A stretch of 35,317 bases of DNA from Rhodobacteraceae bacterium MED-G08 (GTDB lineage Bacteria; Pseudomonadota; Alphaproteobacteria; Rhodobacterales; Rhodobacteraceae). The notes under the pieces were generated by a model that ran no database searches, had not been told where the DNA came from, and was given only the letters and a program-made list of their open reading frames with translations. The stretch covers positions 1 through 35,317 of the forward strand of contig NTKT01000021.1 of NCBI GenBank assembly GCA_002457055.1, given 5' to 3'. Shown here piece after piece: positions 21,521 to 31,039 of this stretch. Both the position numbers and the translations under genes were made by a program. The first letter of the stretch is position 1, and each line of letters begins with the position of its first letter.

Positions 21521-24382
21521 TTATGCGATAAGAATGGTGTTTGCGGCAGCCGCGTCTGCGACTGCAGTGACCCCAGTTAAACCCGTTAACTCTATCACGT
21601 TCACAATAGACACGTTTGCCGTGTTGTTGTCGAATGTATCATTACTCTCAACAATATATGTATTTCCGCTGAGTTGAAATGCAACTACACCAACGGCATC
21701 TGCATCATCTGCAGCTTTCTTTATAACGCCATCGACTGATACTGCGTCGATCCATTCCGAAAGAGTGTTGATAAGACCAGCATCTGACCCTGATAAAGTT
21801 GCAACTCCATTTGTGACGGAAGCCGTAACCGTTTCACCTCCACTACCACCGGCAATCGCACTTTTCACGTCGATAGATCCAGAATTTGCTCCTTTAGCTC
21901 CAGTTACTAAGTCAATTGTATCATTATCTGCATCGGCGGCGGCAGCTTGATAATCGGTTATCTTATCCATAGAAGCCTCAGTTGATGTTCCTGATGCGAA
22001 ATCAAACTCGTCGTCGCCAGCTCCTCCAGTCAGTGTGTCGGCCCCTGATCCGCCATTTATTGTGTCATTTCCGGTGCCTCCGGAAATAGTATCGGCGGAT
22101 GCTCCGCCACTTAAATTATCATTTGCATTTGACCCAGTTATTGTATCATCACCACTGGTCCCAGTAACAGTCACCCCAGAGCTTGAGGAGCTAGCATTCA
22201 CGGCAACACTGTCTGTGCCTGACGCAAAGGAGGAGGCGAAAGTAAAATTTGATAAGTTTATTGTTGTTTGATCGGCAACAACTGTAAATACGGCAGTACC
22301 AGTTCCATCTTCTGCAAGTTGCAGGGTTGCCCCAGACACGTCACTTGCGGCAATTTTTTGGGTTGTCCCGCCGCCTGTTAACAAGATGCGTTCAACGGAA
22401 GTGAGGGTTAGATTGCTTGCACTTAAATCTACGCCTGCAGCAAGAGAGAGTGTGTCTGAACCTCCACCACCTGCGTTGATGTTTATTTTGGCGGATGATC
22501 CATCTCCATTCGTTGTAATTCTTATTGAATCATTAGATCCGTTTGATGCTATCACAAATCCATTCGAATCTGCGGTTATTCCATCTATTTTTATACTATC
22601 CGCTGCTGATCCTGTCTGAATATTAGCTACGCCATTGGTAGTCCCGTCTAAGTTAAGTGTCGCAGATCCTGACAAACTTGATGCATTTAATGCTACTCTG
22701 GTTGAACTGCTGCCGGTGATTGTATTGCTGTTGAGATCAAAGTCACCTGTCCCGGTAACCACAACACTAGTGAGATCAGCTCCAGTTAAATCGGCGGAGC
22801 TGTCAAGATTTAAATCATCTAAAAGACTTAAATTGAGTGTTTGAACATCTACAAAGTTTAAGCCAGCAATATTAGCCGATTTATCGCCATTTGATGTGTT
22901 TGAATCAAAAGTTTTTAGTGTCAGTGCGTTTGTGGTAGAACTTGTTGCGTCTGTTTTATGGTCAAAAGTTGGTGCAGAAGTTGAAGAGGTTTGAGCAATT
23001 TCCGTATCGAGATAAAAATCCTGACTGTCTTTTATTGTAATTGTTTTTCCATCGAAGTTTTTTAACCTGAGCTTTACAGACGTTGCGACATTCGTAAAAT
23101 CTGCTGTCGCACCTGTTAACCAGAGAGTTGCTTCTGAGTTAGTATTTACAACAGTCTCAGTTGAAATATCTGCAGAGTCTATACTTACGACCAGGGGAGA
23201 GGAGCCACCTAAGGTTAACTTTTCTAAGGTTGATGCATAAAGATTAAAGTTCGTTGAATTTCCTAAAGAATTTATGGCATTAACGCTTACATCTTGGTTG
23301 CTAACACTATCTGAGTATATCGTAGATTCCTCTGCAGCAGTAAGATTGAGAATTTGTGCGGAAGCCAAGCCATTATTAGATGTTGCGGTAATTGAACCTG
23401 CCGATTTTATAGTTGCTTTTCCAGCTGAGTTAGCGTCTGTAATTGTGATATCAGTGCCTAAAGGTGCTCTTTCATTAGTCAGATTAAGCGTTCCAGTAGT
23501 ATTTGTTGCGCTAATTACATTAATAGTACCCACATTGGTAACATCTATATTCCCTTTTAAGGCACTCAAGTCCCGTAGCGTAACATCCCCATTACTGGTA
23601 ATCGCCACATTTCTGAGTGCTGATGCAGCCGTAATGTCTGCAGCATATGCTTTGTTGATTATTATGTCTTGAGTTGCAGTAGAAGAGGTTAATGTGACAC
23701 TTTTCCCACCTGCATTTACAATTAGATCTTTGGATGAACCAGTTGTCGATAAAGCAGTGTCGGCTGAAATATTTAAGTTTATATCTTTGTCTGATTGGCC
23801 TGCAACTTTTATTGTTGAAAAATGTGAGCCTACAGAAATAGTTGCGCCGACATTTATTAAATCGAGTGTTTTTACTAAAGAGTTTGAATTAGTATTTTCA
23901 AAACTTACAGTGTCACTCCTGGTGATGTTCACCAAGTTCACATCAAACTCATAATCGTCACCCAACTTTGTGGCCGAAGTCGTAAAAATAATCTTCTCTA
24001 TGCCACTTACTGTTGGTGTACCGATAATATCGTCATTAGCGGTTATTGTAAGTGTATCGTTATCGTAAGGGTCCGTATCGGCAACACTTGTACCGGATAT
24101 CAAAGTAGAACTTGTTGCAGTTATCGTATCGTTTACCCCAGCCAAACCTAAGTTTTCCACTTCGGCAACAACCACTAATGAATTTGAAGTAACAGGAACT
24201 GTTGAAGTGTCGTCAGTAGTAGTATCTGTTGTAGTTTTTGTGCTTGATGTATTGCTTCCGCAACTTGAAAGTATCATTGCAAGCAATGGATAACTGTAAG
24301 CTTTTTTTCTTAGCTTTGTTAGCAAATCCAGACGAAGCGTCAGATCTCTAATTAAACTCTTATTTATTATCGATTTTACCAT
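21521..24382 (-). CDS. Large RTX-repeat surface protein with N-terminal lipobox
   Basis: 953 aa, rich in Ser, Thr, Asp, Gly and Ala, with no Cys after residue 41. The N-terminus has a basic region and a short hydrophobic stretch ending in a lipobox, LSSC with Cys41, then a Thr/Asp-rich linker. The body (about 70-735) is degenerate beta-strand repeats like S-layer or large adhesin proteins. RTX nonapeptides (GGxGxDxxx type) at about 739-792 would bind calcium. The end (GNTYIV, then VIELTGLTG, ending ANTILIA) resembles RsaA-type S-layer C-termini used by type 1 secretion. No T1SS genes are in the window. Lipoprotein and T1SS signals together are unusual. Confidence 0.7.
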   Translation of the reverse strand: MVKSIINKSLIRDLTLRLDLLTKLRKKAYSYPLLAMILSSCGSNTSSTKTTTDTTTDDTSTVPVTSNSLVVVAEVENLGLAGVNDTITATSSTLISGTSVADTDPYDNDTLTITANDDIIGTPTVSGIEKIIFTTSATKLGDDYEFDVNLVNITRSDTVSFENTNSNSLVKTLDLINVGATISVGSHFSTIKVAGQSDKDINLNISADTALSTTGSSKDLIVNAGGKSVTLTSSTATQDIIINKAYAADITAASALRNVAITSNGDVTLRDLSALKGNIDVTNVGTINVISATNTTGTLNLTNERAPLGTDITITDANSAGKATIKSAGSITATSNNGLASAQILNLTAAEESTIYSDSVSNQDVSVNAINSLGNSTNFNLYASTLEKLTLGGSSPLVVSIDSADISTETVVNTNSEATLWLTGATADFTNVATSVKLRLKNFDGKTITIKDSQDFYLDTEIAQTSSTSAPTFDHKTDATSSTTNALTLKTFDSNTSNGDKSANIAGLNFVDVQTLNLSLLDDLNLDSSADLTGADLTSVVVTGTGDFDLNSNTITGSSSTRVALNASSLSGSATLNLDGTTNGVANIQTGSAADSIKIDGITADSNGFVIASNGSNDSIRITTNGDGSSAKININAGGGGSDTLSLAAGVDLSASNLTLTSVERILLTGGGTTQKIAASDVSGATLQLAEDGTGTAVFTVVADQTTINLSNFTFASSFASGTDSVAVNASSSSSGVTVTGTSGDDTITGSNANDNLSGGASADTISGGTGNDTINGGSGADTLTGGAGDDEFDFASGTSTEASMDKITDYQAAAADADNDTIDLVTGAKGANSGSIDVKSAIAGGSGGETVTASVTNGVATLSGSDAGLINTLSEWIDAVSVDGVIKKAADDADAVGVVAFQLSGNTYIVESNDTFDNNTANVSIVNVIELTGLTGVTAVADAAAANTILIA

Positions 24383-24613
24383 TCTGCTTTTAATATCTTC
24401 CTGCCAAGAAACTGCTCAAAATACACTTAAAATACACTTATGGGATACAACGACATAACTATTAAAATGTATAGAGAATCAAAGTTTTTATAATTTTTCT
24501 AGTTTGTCTATTTAATTGATTTCTTTGAAATTTGCTTATGGTAAAAACAATAACATCATATCAAAATGAAAAGATGCAAATTACGTTAATTTTATCAATC
24601 TAGTGAACAAAAA

Positions 24614-25252
24614 ATGACTCTAATAACTTGGGTTCTTTTAGCCTCTGCCTGTTTAGCTGGCGCAGCGTCGCCTGGCCCCAGTATTGCGTTGTTATCCAAA
24701 ACAGTAATGGATGGAGGACGTCGAGCTGGTATGGTATTCGGTTTGGCTCATGGTCTCGGTATTTTTTTCTATGCGTTTTTAGTCGCATTTGGTTTGAGTG
24801 TTACCTTATCTTTTATTCCTTTTTTGATAGATTTTCTTAACGTTGCCGGCTTAGTATTTTTATTTTGGCTGGCATATATAATGTTTAGCTCAAGTTTTGC
24901 GCTCTCAGAGTCAGGACAACAGAAATTTCAAATATCTTATACTTTATTTGGGAACTTTGGATCTGGATTTTTGATAGTATTTTTAAACCCTAAAATTGCG
25001 CTTTTCTTTTTGGCAATATTTACCCAGTTTGTTGGTGACACCTCTTCATTTCAAGAAAAAGCAATAATGGTTTCTACAGCAACTTTAATTGATACCAGTT
25101 GGTATATTTTTCTAACTTTCATTATTGCACTACCAAAGTTTAGGAAATTCCTTCAATCAAGGGCGAGGGTTTTTGAGTTTGTACTAGGATGTTTCTTTAT
25201 TATTCTTTGTTTATTGTTAGGAAATAAAATTCTTTCTGATATTTTGGGATAG
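24614..25252 (+). CDS. LysE/RhtB-family amino-acid exporter
   Basis: A 212-aa inner-membrane protein with six predicted helices, the normal size. The LysE signature is present near the start (GAASPGPSIALLSKTVMDGG, the PGP motif). A second half follows with NFGSGFLIVFLNPKIALFF (the NPK motif) and a C-terminal anchor helix (FFIILCLLLGNKIL). Members export amino acids or their analogues; the substrate is unknown. No LysR-type regulator lies next to it. Confidence 0.85.
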   Translation: MTLITWVLLASACLAGAASPGPSIALLSKTVMDGGRRAGMVFGLAHGLGIFFYAFLVAFGLSVTLSFIPFLIDFLNVAGLVFLFWLAYIMFSSSFALSESGQQKFQISYTLFGNFGSGFLIVFLNPKIALFFLAIFTQFVGDTSSFQEKAIMVSTATLIDTSWYIFLTFIIALPKFRKFLQSRARVFEFVLGCFFIILCLLLGNKILSDILG

Positions 25253-25284
25253 TCTAGGCCTAATTTTCAAATATTTTATTGAAG

Positions 25285-26658
25285 TCAAATTACATCAAAT
25301 CTTGGTGCAATAAGTTTTGCCGCATCCAGTAGGATGTCTTCTCGAAAATGTGATGCAACCAGTTGAACTCCTACAGGGCGATCTTCATTTCTATCTGTTG
25401 TAACAGTCAATCCAGGCAGACCCATGAACGGTAATCCAATTTGTAATATTTGATCTTCAATGATTTTTTCAAAATGCCCCTCTGATTTTAAATCCTGAAG
25501 ATCGTCAAAAGGCAGAGAGCAGGAAACGGGGCATAATAGAAGTGGGTAATCGAATAGAAATTTTTTCCATTGTCGTGTCAGATTAGCGCGCTCTTGAAGC
25601 GCACCCATAATTTGATCTGGATTTCTGTATTCGGAGATTTTTCGTAAACGGTCGTAAATAAGAATGGCATCTGGATCATTTTCCTTTCTCACTAAATGCT
25701 TCGCACTTTCGTCCATTTCTGCCATCCAAAGCACTAACTGGTTTTCCATTGCACTACGCAATGGCGGTATTTTAACTTCGTCTACTTCCCAACCAGCCTG
25801 CTCCAATTTTTTTAGTGCGCTGAGAAGGGCTTTTTCAATTCTGGGAGCAACTTTTATTCCCTCTGGCGAGTTGCAAAAAGCAATTCGTTTTAAATAAGGT
25901 TTACCTTTTAGTGGCATATCGACTGACCAGGGATCGCGATGGTCGTGATTAGCCATTACTTCAATGCCGAGCTCAAGGTCTTCGATGTTTCTTGCGAGTG
26001 GGCCAGATACAGCCATAAGTTGAGCTCCTATGAAGCGATCCGGACCTGAAAAGTTGTGAGCAGCAACTCTACCCAGTGATGGTCTTAGCCCATGAATGCC
26101 GCAAGCATAGGCTGGGTAGCGAATTGACCCAGCTATGTCAGTACCGTGACCAATAGTTCCTATTCCGGCTGCTACAGCGGCTGCCGCACCTCCTGATGAT
26201 CCACCTGGAGTAACTAATTGATTAAGTGGATTTTTCGTATGTCCATGAATTGTATTTCGTGTGAACCATCTAAGTGAAAATGCGGGGGTATTGGTCCGGC
26301 CGATAATGATCGCCCCAGCTTTTCGTAAGTTGTTTACAACAGGATTATCGATTTTAGCGACAAGGTCCTTCTGCAATTGAATGCCATTGGTGGTTGCATA
26401 ACCTCTTTGGTCTACGTTTATTTTCACAGTTACCGGCACACCGGCAAGTGCTCCGAGTTCATCTCCTTTGTGAAGTTTGCTGTCTATTACGTCTGCTTCT
26501 TGGAGAGCTTCTGTTTCACAACTTTCGGCCACAGCATTTAGTTTACCATTTACTTGATCCATCCGAGACAAATGACTTTCGGTAGCTTCACGGGCTGATA
26601 TTTCGCCTTTCGAAATTTTTTGCCTTAGCTCCGTAGCTGTGAGTTGCCAGATCTCCAA
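25285..26658 (-). CDS. Amidase signature-family hydrolase
   Basis: A 457-aa amidase with a complete Ser-cisSer-Lys triad: Lys79 (VPVTVKI), Ser155 (PGGSSGG) and nucleophile Ser178 (GTDIAGSIRYP). It hydrolyses an amide to acid plus ammonia. The family includes GatA, but no gatB or gatC is near and the C-terminus differs, so a catabolic amidase is likelier. The start is TTG at 26658, supported by TTGGAG eight bases upstream. It is transcribed leftwards, divergent from the SDR gene 150 bases away; a shared regulatory region for a catabolic locus is plausible. Confidence 0.88.
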   Translation of the reverse strand: MEIWQLTATELRQKISKGEISAREATESHLSRMDQVNGKLNAVAESCETEALQEADVIDSKLHKGDELGALAGVPVTVKINVDQRGYATTNGIQLQKDLVAKIDNPVVNNLRKAGAIIIGRTNTPAFSLRWFTRNTIHGHTKNPLNQLVTPGGSSGGAAAAVAAGIGTIGHGTDIAGSIRYPAYACGIHGLRPSLGRVAAHNFSGPDRFIGAQLMAVSGPLARNIEDLELGIEVMANHDHRDPWSVDMPLKGKPYLKRIAFCNSPEGIKVAPRIEKALLSALKKLEQAGWEVDEVKIPPLRSAMENQLVLWMAEMDESAKHLVRKENDPDAILIYDRLRKISEYRNPDQIMGALQERANLTRQWKKFLFDYPLLLCPVSCSLPFDDLQDLKSEGHFEKIIEDQILQIGLPFMGLPGLTVTTDRNEDRPVGVQLVASHFREDILLDAAKLIAPRFDVI

Positions 26659-26809
26659 AGTTATACTCCAAGGTAAACATTAATAATAATAAGCAGTAGT
26701 CTATTCAATCATCAGAGAATTAAAACCAGTGATATAAAAATTTATGTGAAAAGTTTTGCGTAAGCGAAGGAAACTGAATATCAATAAAGAAATTATCAAA
26801 GGGGCTTCA

Positions 26810-27523
26810 ATGGATTTATCTGGTAAAAAAGCAGTAGTATTTGGAGGAACATCTGGAATTGGGCTGGCAACAAGTCTTCTCCTAGCAGCGGATGGAGCTG
26901 AGGTTACGGCTATTAGTCGCAAACCTGATAAAGCGGGAGATCTGCCAAACGGGATAACTACTCGCGTGTGTGATGTTCTGGATCGTAAAGCTGTTGAGGC
27001 AATTTTGAGCGAGCTATCGCAAATAGACATTTTGGTTACAACAGCGACGGGCGGGAAACGGGCTTATGGCCCGTTCCTTGAAATGGACTTGGATGGCTAC
27101 AAAGCTTCTTTCGATAAGCTTTGGGGTTATGCGAATGTTATTCGATTTGGAGCTAAACATGTCTCAGATGGTGGATCAATTACTTTGGTGTCTGGAGCTC
27201 CTGCGCGTAATTGCCAGCCTGGTCAAGTCGCCTTATCGTCTGTTGGTGGCGCAGTTGAAGCGATGATGCGTGCAGTTGCTAGTGAAGTGGCCCCACGTAT
27301 CAGAGTAAATGCAGTATCTCCTGGAACAATAGATACTCCAATGGTAATTGTTCAAGGCGCTGAACGTGAGGAACTATACAAAAAGACTACAAAAAATAAT
27401 TTGATACCGCGTGCCGGAAGAGCTGATGAGGTTGCGCAAGGAATTTTATTTGTTATTAAAAACGAATTTGTGACTGGGACAACCGTAGATGTTGATGGCG
27501 GCTGGCTATTACGAGAGCCATAA
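26810..27523 (+). CDS. SDR-fold oxidoreductase lacking the classical Tyr/Lys pair
   Basis: A 237-aa short-chain dehydrogenase fold. The NAD(P) loop is intact (GGTSGIGLA), as are the catalytic-strand Ser (LVSGAPA) and the RVNAVSPGTIDTPM segment. Where classical SDRs have YxxxK, this one reads PGQVALSSVGGAVEA, without Tyr or Lys. Such variants form their own subgroup, so this need not be a dead enzyme. The start is the ATG at 26810 (AAAGGGG upstream); the longer frame from 26756 lacks a signal. It is followed by the PanB-like gene on the same strand. Confidence 0.75.
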   Translation: MDLSGKKAVVFGGTSGIGLATSLLLAADGAEVTAISRKPDKAGDLPNGITTRVCDVLDRKAVEAILSELSQIDILVTTATGGKRAYGPFLEMDLDGYKASFDKLWGYANVIRFGAKHVSDGGSITLVSGAPARNCQPGQVALSSVGGAVEAMMRAVASEVAPRIRVNAVSPGTIDTPMVIVQGAEREELYKKTTKNNLIPRAGRADEVAQGILFVIKNEFVTGTTVDVDGGWLLREP

Positions 27524-27587
27524 TTACTATTTCAATCAAGTTTCGAACCCTATCTAAGTAAATTTTAGCAGAGCTCAAGAAGTTACA

Positions 27588-28397
27588 ATGGAACATAAAA
27601 CTAGAAAACTACCAACAGTTGCAGACTTGCTTGCGCTTAAAGGTAAAAGGCAACTAACTATGCTAAAGTTTTTCTCTTTGGATGAAGCTGCCGCTGCAGA
27701 AGCCGCTGGTATAGATATAGCATCGGTCCCAGCAGATGTATTATTTCATCAAGAGTACCGACAGTTTGCTCCAACAATTTTTTCAATGGCAGGGCAAACA
27801 CATACAGAATGTGGTTCGCCGAGCGAGTATTTAAAGTGGTGTAATTCGGCTATCGAAAAGGGTGCAGATGCGTTGTATTGTTCGGGATCGTTTGAAACCG
27901 TTTCGATGCTTTCTAATGAATATATTCCTGTTGTTGGACATGTAGGGTTAGTTCCTGCCCGGGCCACATGGACTGGCGGATTTAAAGCTGTCGGTAAGAC
28001 TGCAAATGATGCCCTAGACTTACTTCAGCAAGTTAAGTCTTATGAAAACGCTGGAGCTATAGGTGTGGAGTTAGAAGTTGTTCCAGTCGAGGTTGCAGAT
28101 GAGATTTCAAAACGAACTAGTATATTGGTTTGGTCAATGGGAGCGGGGGCTGGTTGCGATGCCCAATATTTATACTCAAATGATATTTTGGGATATACGG
28201 ACGGACATATCCCAAGGCATGCTAAAGTCTATCGAAACTTTAAGGGTGAATTTGAGAGGCTTCAAAACGAGCGTGTTGGAGCGTTTAAAGAATTTGTAGA
28301 AGACGTAAATAATGGTAACTTTCCGGAAGAACCTCACCTTGTCAGAATGCAACCCGATGAGCTTTCTAAATTTAGAGAGCTACTCGATAAAATCTGA
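27588..28397 (+). CDS. PanB-like TIM-barrel enzyme (divergent ketopantoate hydroxymethyltransferase fold)
   Basis: A 269-aa protein. Its second half matches PanB: VGHVGLVPARATWTGGFKAV, a helix, then VELEVVP with the Glu corresponding to the catalytic PanB Glu, and MGAGAGCDAQYLYSNDILG. The first half departs from PanB: the VGDSLGMV metal-binding motif is replaced by VPADVLF and the VADLPF motif is not recognisable. It is probably a relative with a different aldol/retro-aldol or lyase reaction, and is unlikely to serve pantothenate synthesis. It lies 64 bases behind the SDR gene on the same strand, which supports a catabolic role. Confidence 0.65.
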   Translation: MEHKTRKLPTVADLLALKGKRQLTMLKFFSLDEAAAAEAAGIDIASVPADVLFHQEYRQFAPTIFSMAGQTHTECGSPSEYLKWCNSAIEKGADALYCSGSFETVSMLSNEYIPVVGHVGLVPARATWTGGFKAVGKTANDALDLLQQVKSYENAGAIGVELEVVPVEVADEISKRTSILVWSMGAGAGCDAQYLYSNDILGYTDGHIPRHAKVYRNFKGEFERLQNERVGAFKEFVEDVNNGNFPEEPHLVRMQPDELSKFRELLDKI

Positions 28398-28451
28398 TTA
28401 AAATTGAAACTTCTGCATATCTTGTAATCAATTACCGTCTATATTCTAGTT

Positions 28452-29756
28452 TCACGTGCGCTTTGATTTAAACCAATCTTTAAAACTGTAATACTTGTTA
28501 ATCGTAGGTAAGAACCAAGGGTTTCCGTCATAGAAAGGAAGCTTGGCTGGAGGTGATCCATAAAATACACTAGGGTTATTACTTATGCCTAAGGCCATTT
28601 CGGCAGCTTTTTTCCCTAACCAACGTGCCCACACTGTTCCAGATCCGGCAAAGCCTGCAGCGTAGTAAATATCATTATGTTCAAAAACAGTGGGTAATTG
28701 AGACTTAGTGAATGCAACATTTCCGAGCCAGCAGTATTCAACTTTACAATCTACTAATTCAGGAAAAATTTTGACTAGGTTTTTCTTGAGATAAATCACT
28801 GATCTTTCAGATGGTTCGGATCTGTCAAAACTGCGAGACCCCAGTAGTATGCGCTCTCTATCTGGTGTGGGCCTGAAGTAGCTGTATATATTTGCGGTGT
28901 TACCATACATCCTAAGCTTGGGCATATATTTTTTAACCATATCAATGCCCAGTTTTTCGGTAACAATTATACAGCTTTGCGTCGGTACAAGCCGTTGCCT
29001 AAGGAATTTTGTAAAATTATATTTTCTTCCAGTATACGCGTTGGTGGCTACAATTACTTTTCCAGTGTTTATGGTGCCCATGCTTGTAACTATACTTTTC
29101 CCGCCCGTTTTGCGGTCTAATATTTCTGTAACCTTATTGTTAAAACTTACTGACACGCCGGCTTTTTCGGCAATTCTTAACAGACCGGAGAAAAATTTAC
29201 CTGGATGAAATCCACCAATCTCTTCTCTCACCATTCCTCCAAAAAAAAGATCTGTATTTATTTCATTCTGCTGATCTTGTTTTTTGACCATATAGGCTTT
29301 GTGGCCAATGATTTCATTTAGATTATCTGCCTCGCGGCACTGCTTGTCATAATCTGATTGAGTCATTGCACCTGTAAACCGTCCGGTCATTTGCAATTGG
29401 CAGTCTATTTTTTCATCTTCACAAAATTTAATTAGATCATATCTTGCATCTACGCCCTCTGAGTAAACATTATTCGCGAAGTCTGTACCGAAATTTGTCC
29501 GAAGTGCGCTCAACGAAGGCCGAATTTGTCCACTACAAATTCCCCCATTTCTTGTGGATGCACCGAGGCCAGGCATTCCACCATCCACAACGATTACCGA
29601 TTTCCCTTGGCGAGCCACTGTCAGGGCTGCTGATAAGCCTGCATAGCCAGCCCCAATCACAACGAAATCAGAGTTTACTGGAAGAGTATCTAATGCCTGA
29701 GTAGGCTTTAGAGCCTCCCCAATTTCCCACCAATATGCTTTTTTCTTAAAATTCAA
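28452..29756 (-). CDS. FAD-dependent amine/amino-acid oxidoreductase (DAO/PuuB-like)
   Basis: A 434-aa flavoprotein of the D-amino-acid oxidase superfamily. The dinucleotide motif is VVIGAGYAGLSAAL (33-46), followed by an acidic strand end (VIVVDGG), and GASTRNGG, which matches the GASGRNGG element of gamma-glutamylputrescine oxidase-like enzymes. A second FAD segment is near the C-terminus (IYYAAGFAGSGTVWA). It oxidises an amine or amino acid. The start is TTG at 29756, with a GGGG-rich site upstream; a nearby ATG is out of frame. It lies 14 bases after dctM, last gene of the second TRAP operon, so its substrate is probably what that transporter imports or a product of it. Confidence 0.85.
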   Translation of the reverse strand: MNFKKKAYWWEIGEALKPTQALDTLPVNSDFVVIGAGYAGLSAALTVARQGKSVIVVDGGMPGLGASTRNGGICSGQIRPSLSALRTNFGTDFANNVYSEGVDARYDLIKFCEDEKIDCQLQMTGRFTGAMTQSDYDKQCREADNLNEIIGHKAYMVKKQDQQNEINTDLFFGGMVREEIGGFHPGKFFSGLLRIAEKAGVSVSFNNKVTEILDRKTGGKSIVTSMGTINTGKVIVATNAYTGRKYNFTKFLRQRLVPTQSCIIVTEKLGIDMVKKYMPKLRMYGNTANIYSYFRPTPDRERILLGSRSFDRSEPSERSVIYLKKNLVKIFPELVDCKVEYCWLGNVAFTKSQLPTVFEHNDIYYAAGFAGSGTVWARWLGKKAAEMALGISNNPSVFYGSPPAKLPFYDGNPWFLPTINKYYSFKDWFKSKRT

Positions 29757-29770
29757 TCATGGCCCCGCTG

Positions 29771-31039
29771 TTATCTTAGTATATTTGGCAACCACGTGGC
29801 AGCTGAAGGTAAGAAAATCATTAATATACCATAAAGGATTCCCACACCTACAAAAAGAGGTACTTCTTTGAAAGCTTTTGCTGGATCATCTTTGATCACC
29901 CCGGCTGCGGTGTAGACACCCACGCATACAGGCGGCGTGATCATCCCAATACCCGCAAAGGCAACAAAAACAACATATAAATGTAAGAGATTTTGATTGA
30001 GTGACGTGATGATTGCAGCAAAAATTGGAACAGTGAGATAAAATACCGGTACAATTTCGATGAAAGTACCCAAAATAAGGCAAATCAATGCCAAAGCGAA
30101 CCAAAAAACATAAATACCAGCCCCAAGTTCAGTAAAGTATACTATAATCTTTTGTGGTAACTGGGTGTATGTCAGCACAACGCTTAGAAATGTTGCCGTT
30201 GCAATAATAGCAAATATCACCGCCGTAATCGAAGCTGTCTCTTTTAGGCAAGCGATTAAACCAGAAACTGTTAGTTCTCTATAAATAACAAACCCCATTA
30301 TCATCGCCCAAAGTCCTGCGATCGCCGCTGACTCTGATGGTGTGAGTAATCCTGCATATATGCCGCCTAAAATAATACCTGGTGTAATAAGTGCTGGAAC
30401 AGCATTTTTTGCTGCTATAAAGCGTTCTCGGGTATTACTTTTTTCTGCGCTTTTTATAGAACGACATTTAAGTAATACGACACCGACCATGAATAGTAAT
30501 AAAATTAAACCGGGGACTATTCCTGCGGCAAACGTTTGTGAAACTGGTACGTTTGTTAGAGCGCTAAATAAAATTGCGGCGTTAGAAGGGGGAATTAATG
30601 CTTCTAATAGAGCCGCTGAAGCTGCAAGTACAACAACAAAAGGTTTCGGATAACCCTGTTCTATCATTTTCGGCATCATAATGGTTCCGACTGCTGTAAT
30701 AGCAGCTAAAATGGATCCACAAAATGCAGCAAAGAAGCCCATAGAAATCACCATTGCTATACCTAGACCGCCAGGCCAATGGCCAACTAACTTCGTTGCA
30801 AAGTCAACGAGTCTGGTAGCAGCGCCACCACGTAACATCACCATGCCGGCAAATATAAAAAGAGGCACAGCAATGAGCACATGTTTAGTAAGGGCCCCAA
30901 AAGATACTTGGATTAGAACAGACCAAGGAAGGTTCAGACCTAATATGGCCGCCATGGAACTACCTATTCCAAACACTAAAAATATTGGCACGGAAAAGCA
31001 TAATAGAAAAAATGATATTGCGAAGGCTAATATGTACAT
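29771..31039 (-). CDS. dctM: TRAP transporter large permease subunit (DctM), second operon
   Basis: A 422-aa multi-pass transporter. Landmarks: LIAVPLFIFAGMVMLRGG, KLVGHWPGGLGIAMVI, LLEALIPPSNAAILFSAL and ITPPVCVGVYTAAG. It shares a TAATG junction with the dctQ stop. It differs widely from the DctM at 17228, so the two systems are old paralogues with different substrates, not a recent duplication. Confidence 0.93.
   Translation of the reverse strand: MYILAFAISFFLLCFSVPIFLVFGIGSSMAAILGLNLPWSVLIQVSFGALTKHVLIAVPLFIFAGMVMLRGGAATRLVDFATKLVGHWPGGLGIAMVISMGFFAAFCGSILAAITAVGTIMMPKMIEQGYPKPFVVVLAASAALLEALIPPSNAAILFSALTNVPVSQTFAAGIVPGLILLLFMVGVVLLKCRSIKSAEKSNTRERFIAAKNAVPALITPGIILGGIYAGLLTPSESAAIAGLWAMIMGFVIYRELTVSGLIACLKETASITAVIFAIIATATFLSVVLTYTQLPQKIIVYFTELGAGIYVFWFALALICLILGTFIEIVPVFYLTVPIFAAIITSLNQNLLHLYVVFVAFAGIGMITPPVCVGVYTAAGVIKDDPAKAFKEVPLFVGVGILYGILMIFLPSAATWLPNILR

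Noticed and set aside
21765-23954. Several plus-strand frames (60-130 codons) opposite the RTX-like gene
   Set aside because: They are shadows of a long, low-complexity coding sequence read in reverse and show no ribosome binding sites or domains.
25285-26658. GatA subunit of the aminoacyl-tRNA amidotransferase
   Set aside because: No gatB or gatC beside it and a catabolic neighbourhood; a general amidase is more likely.
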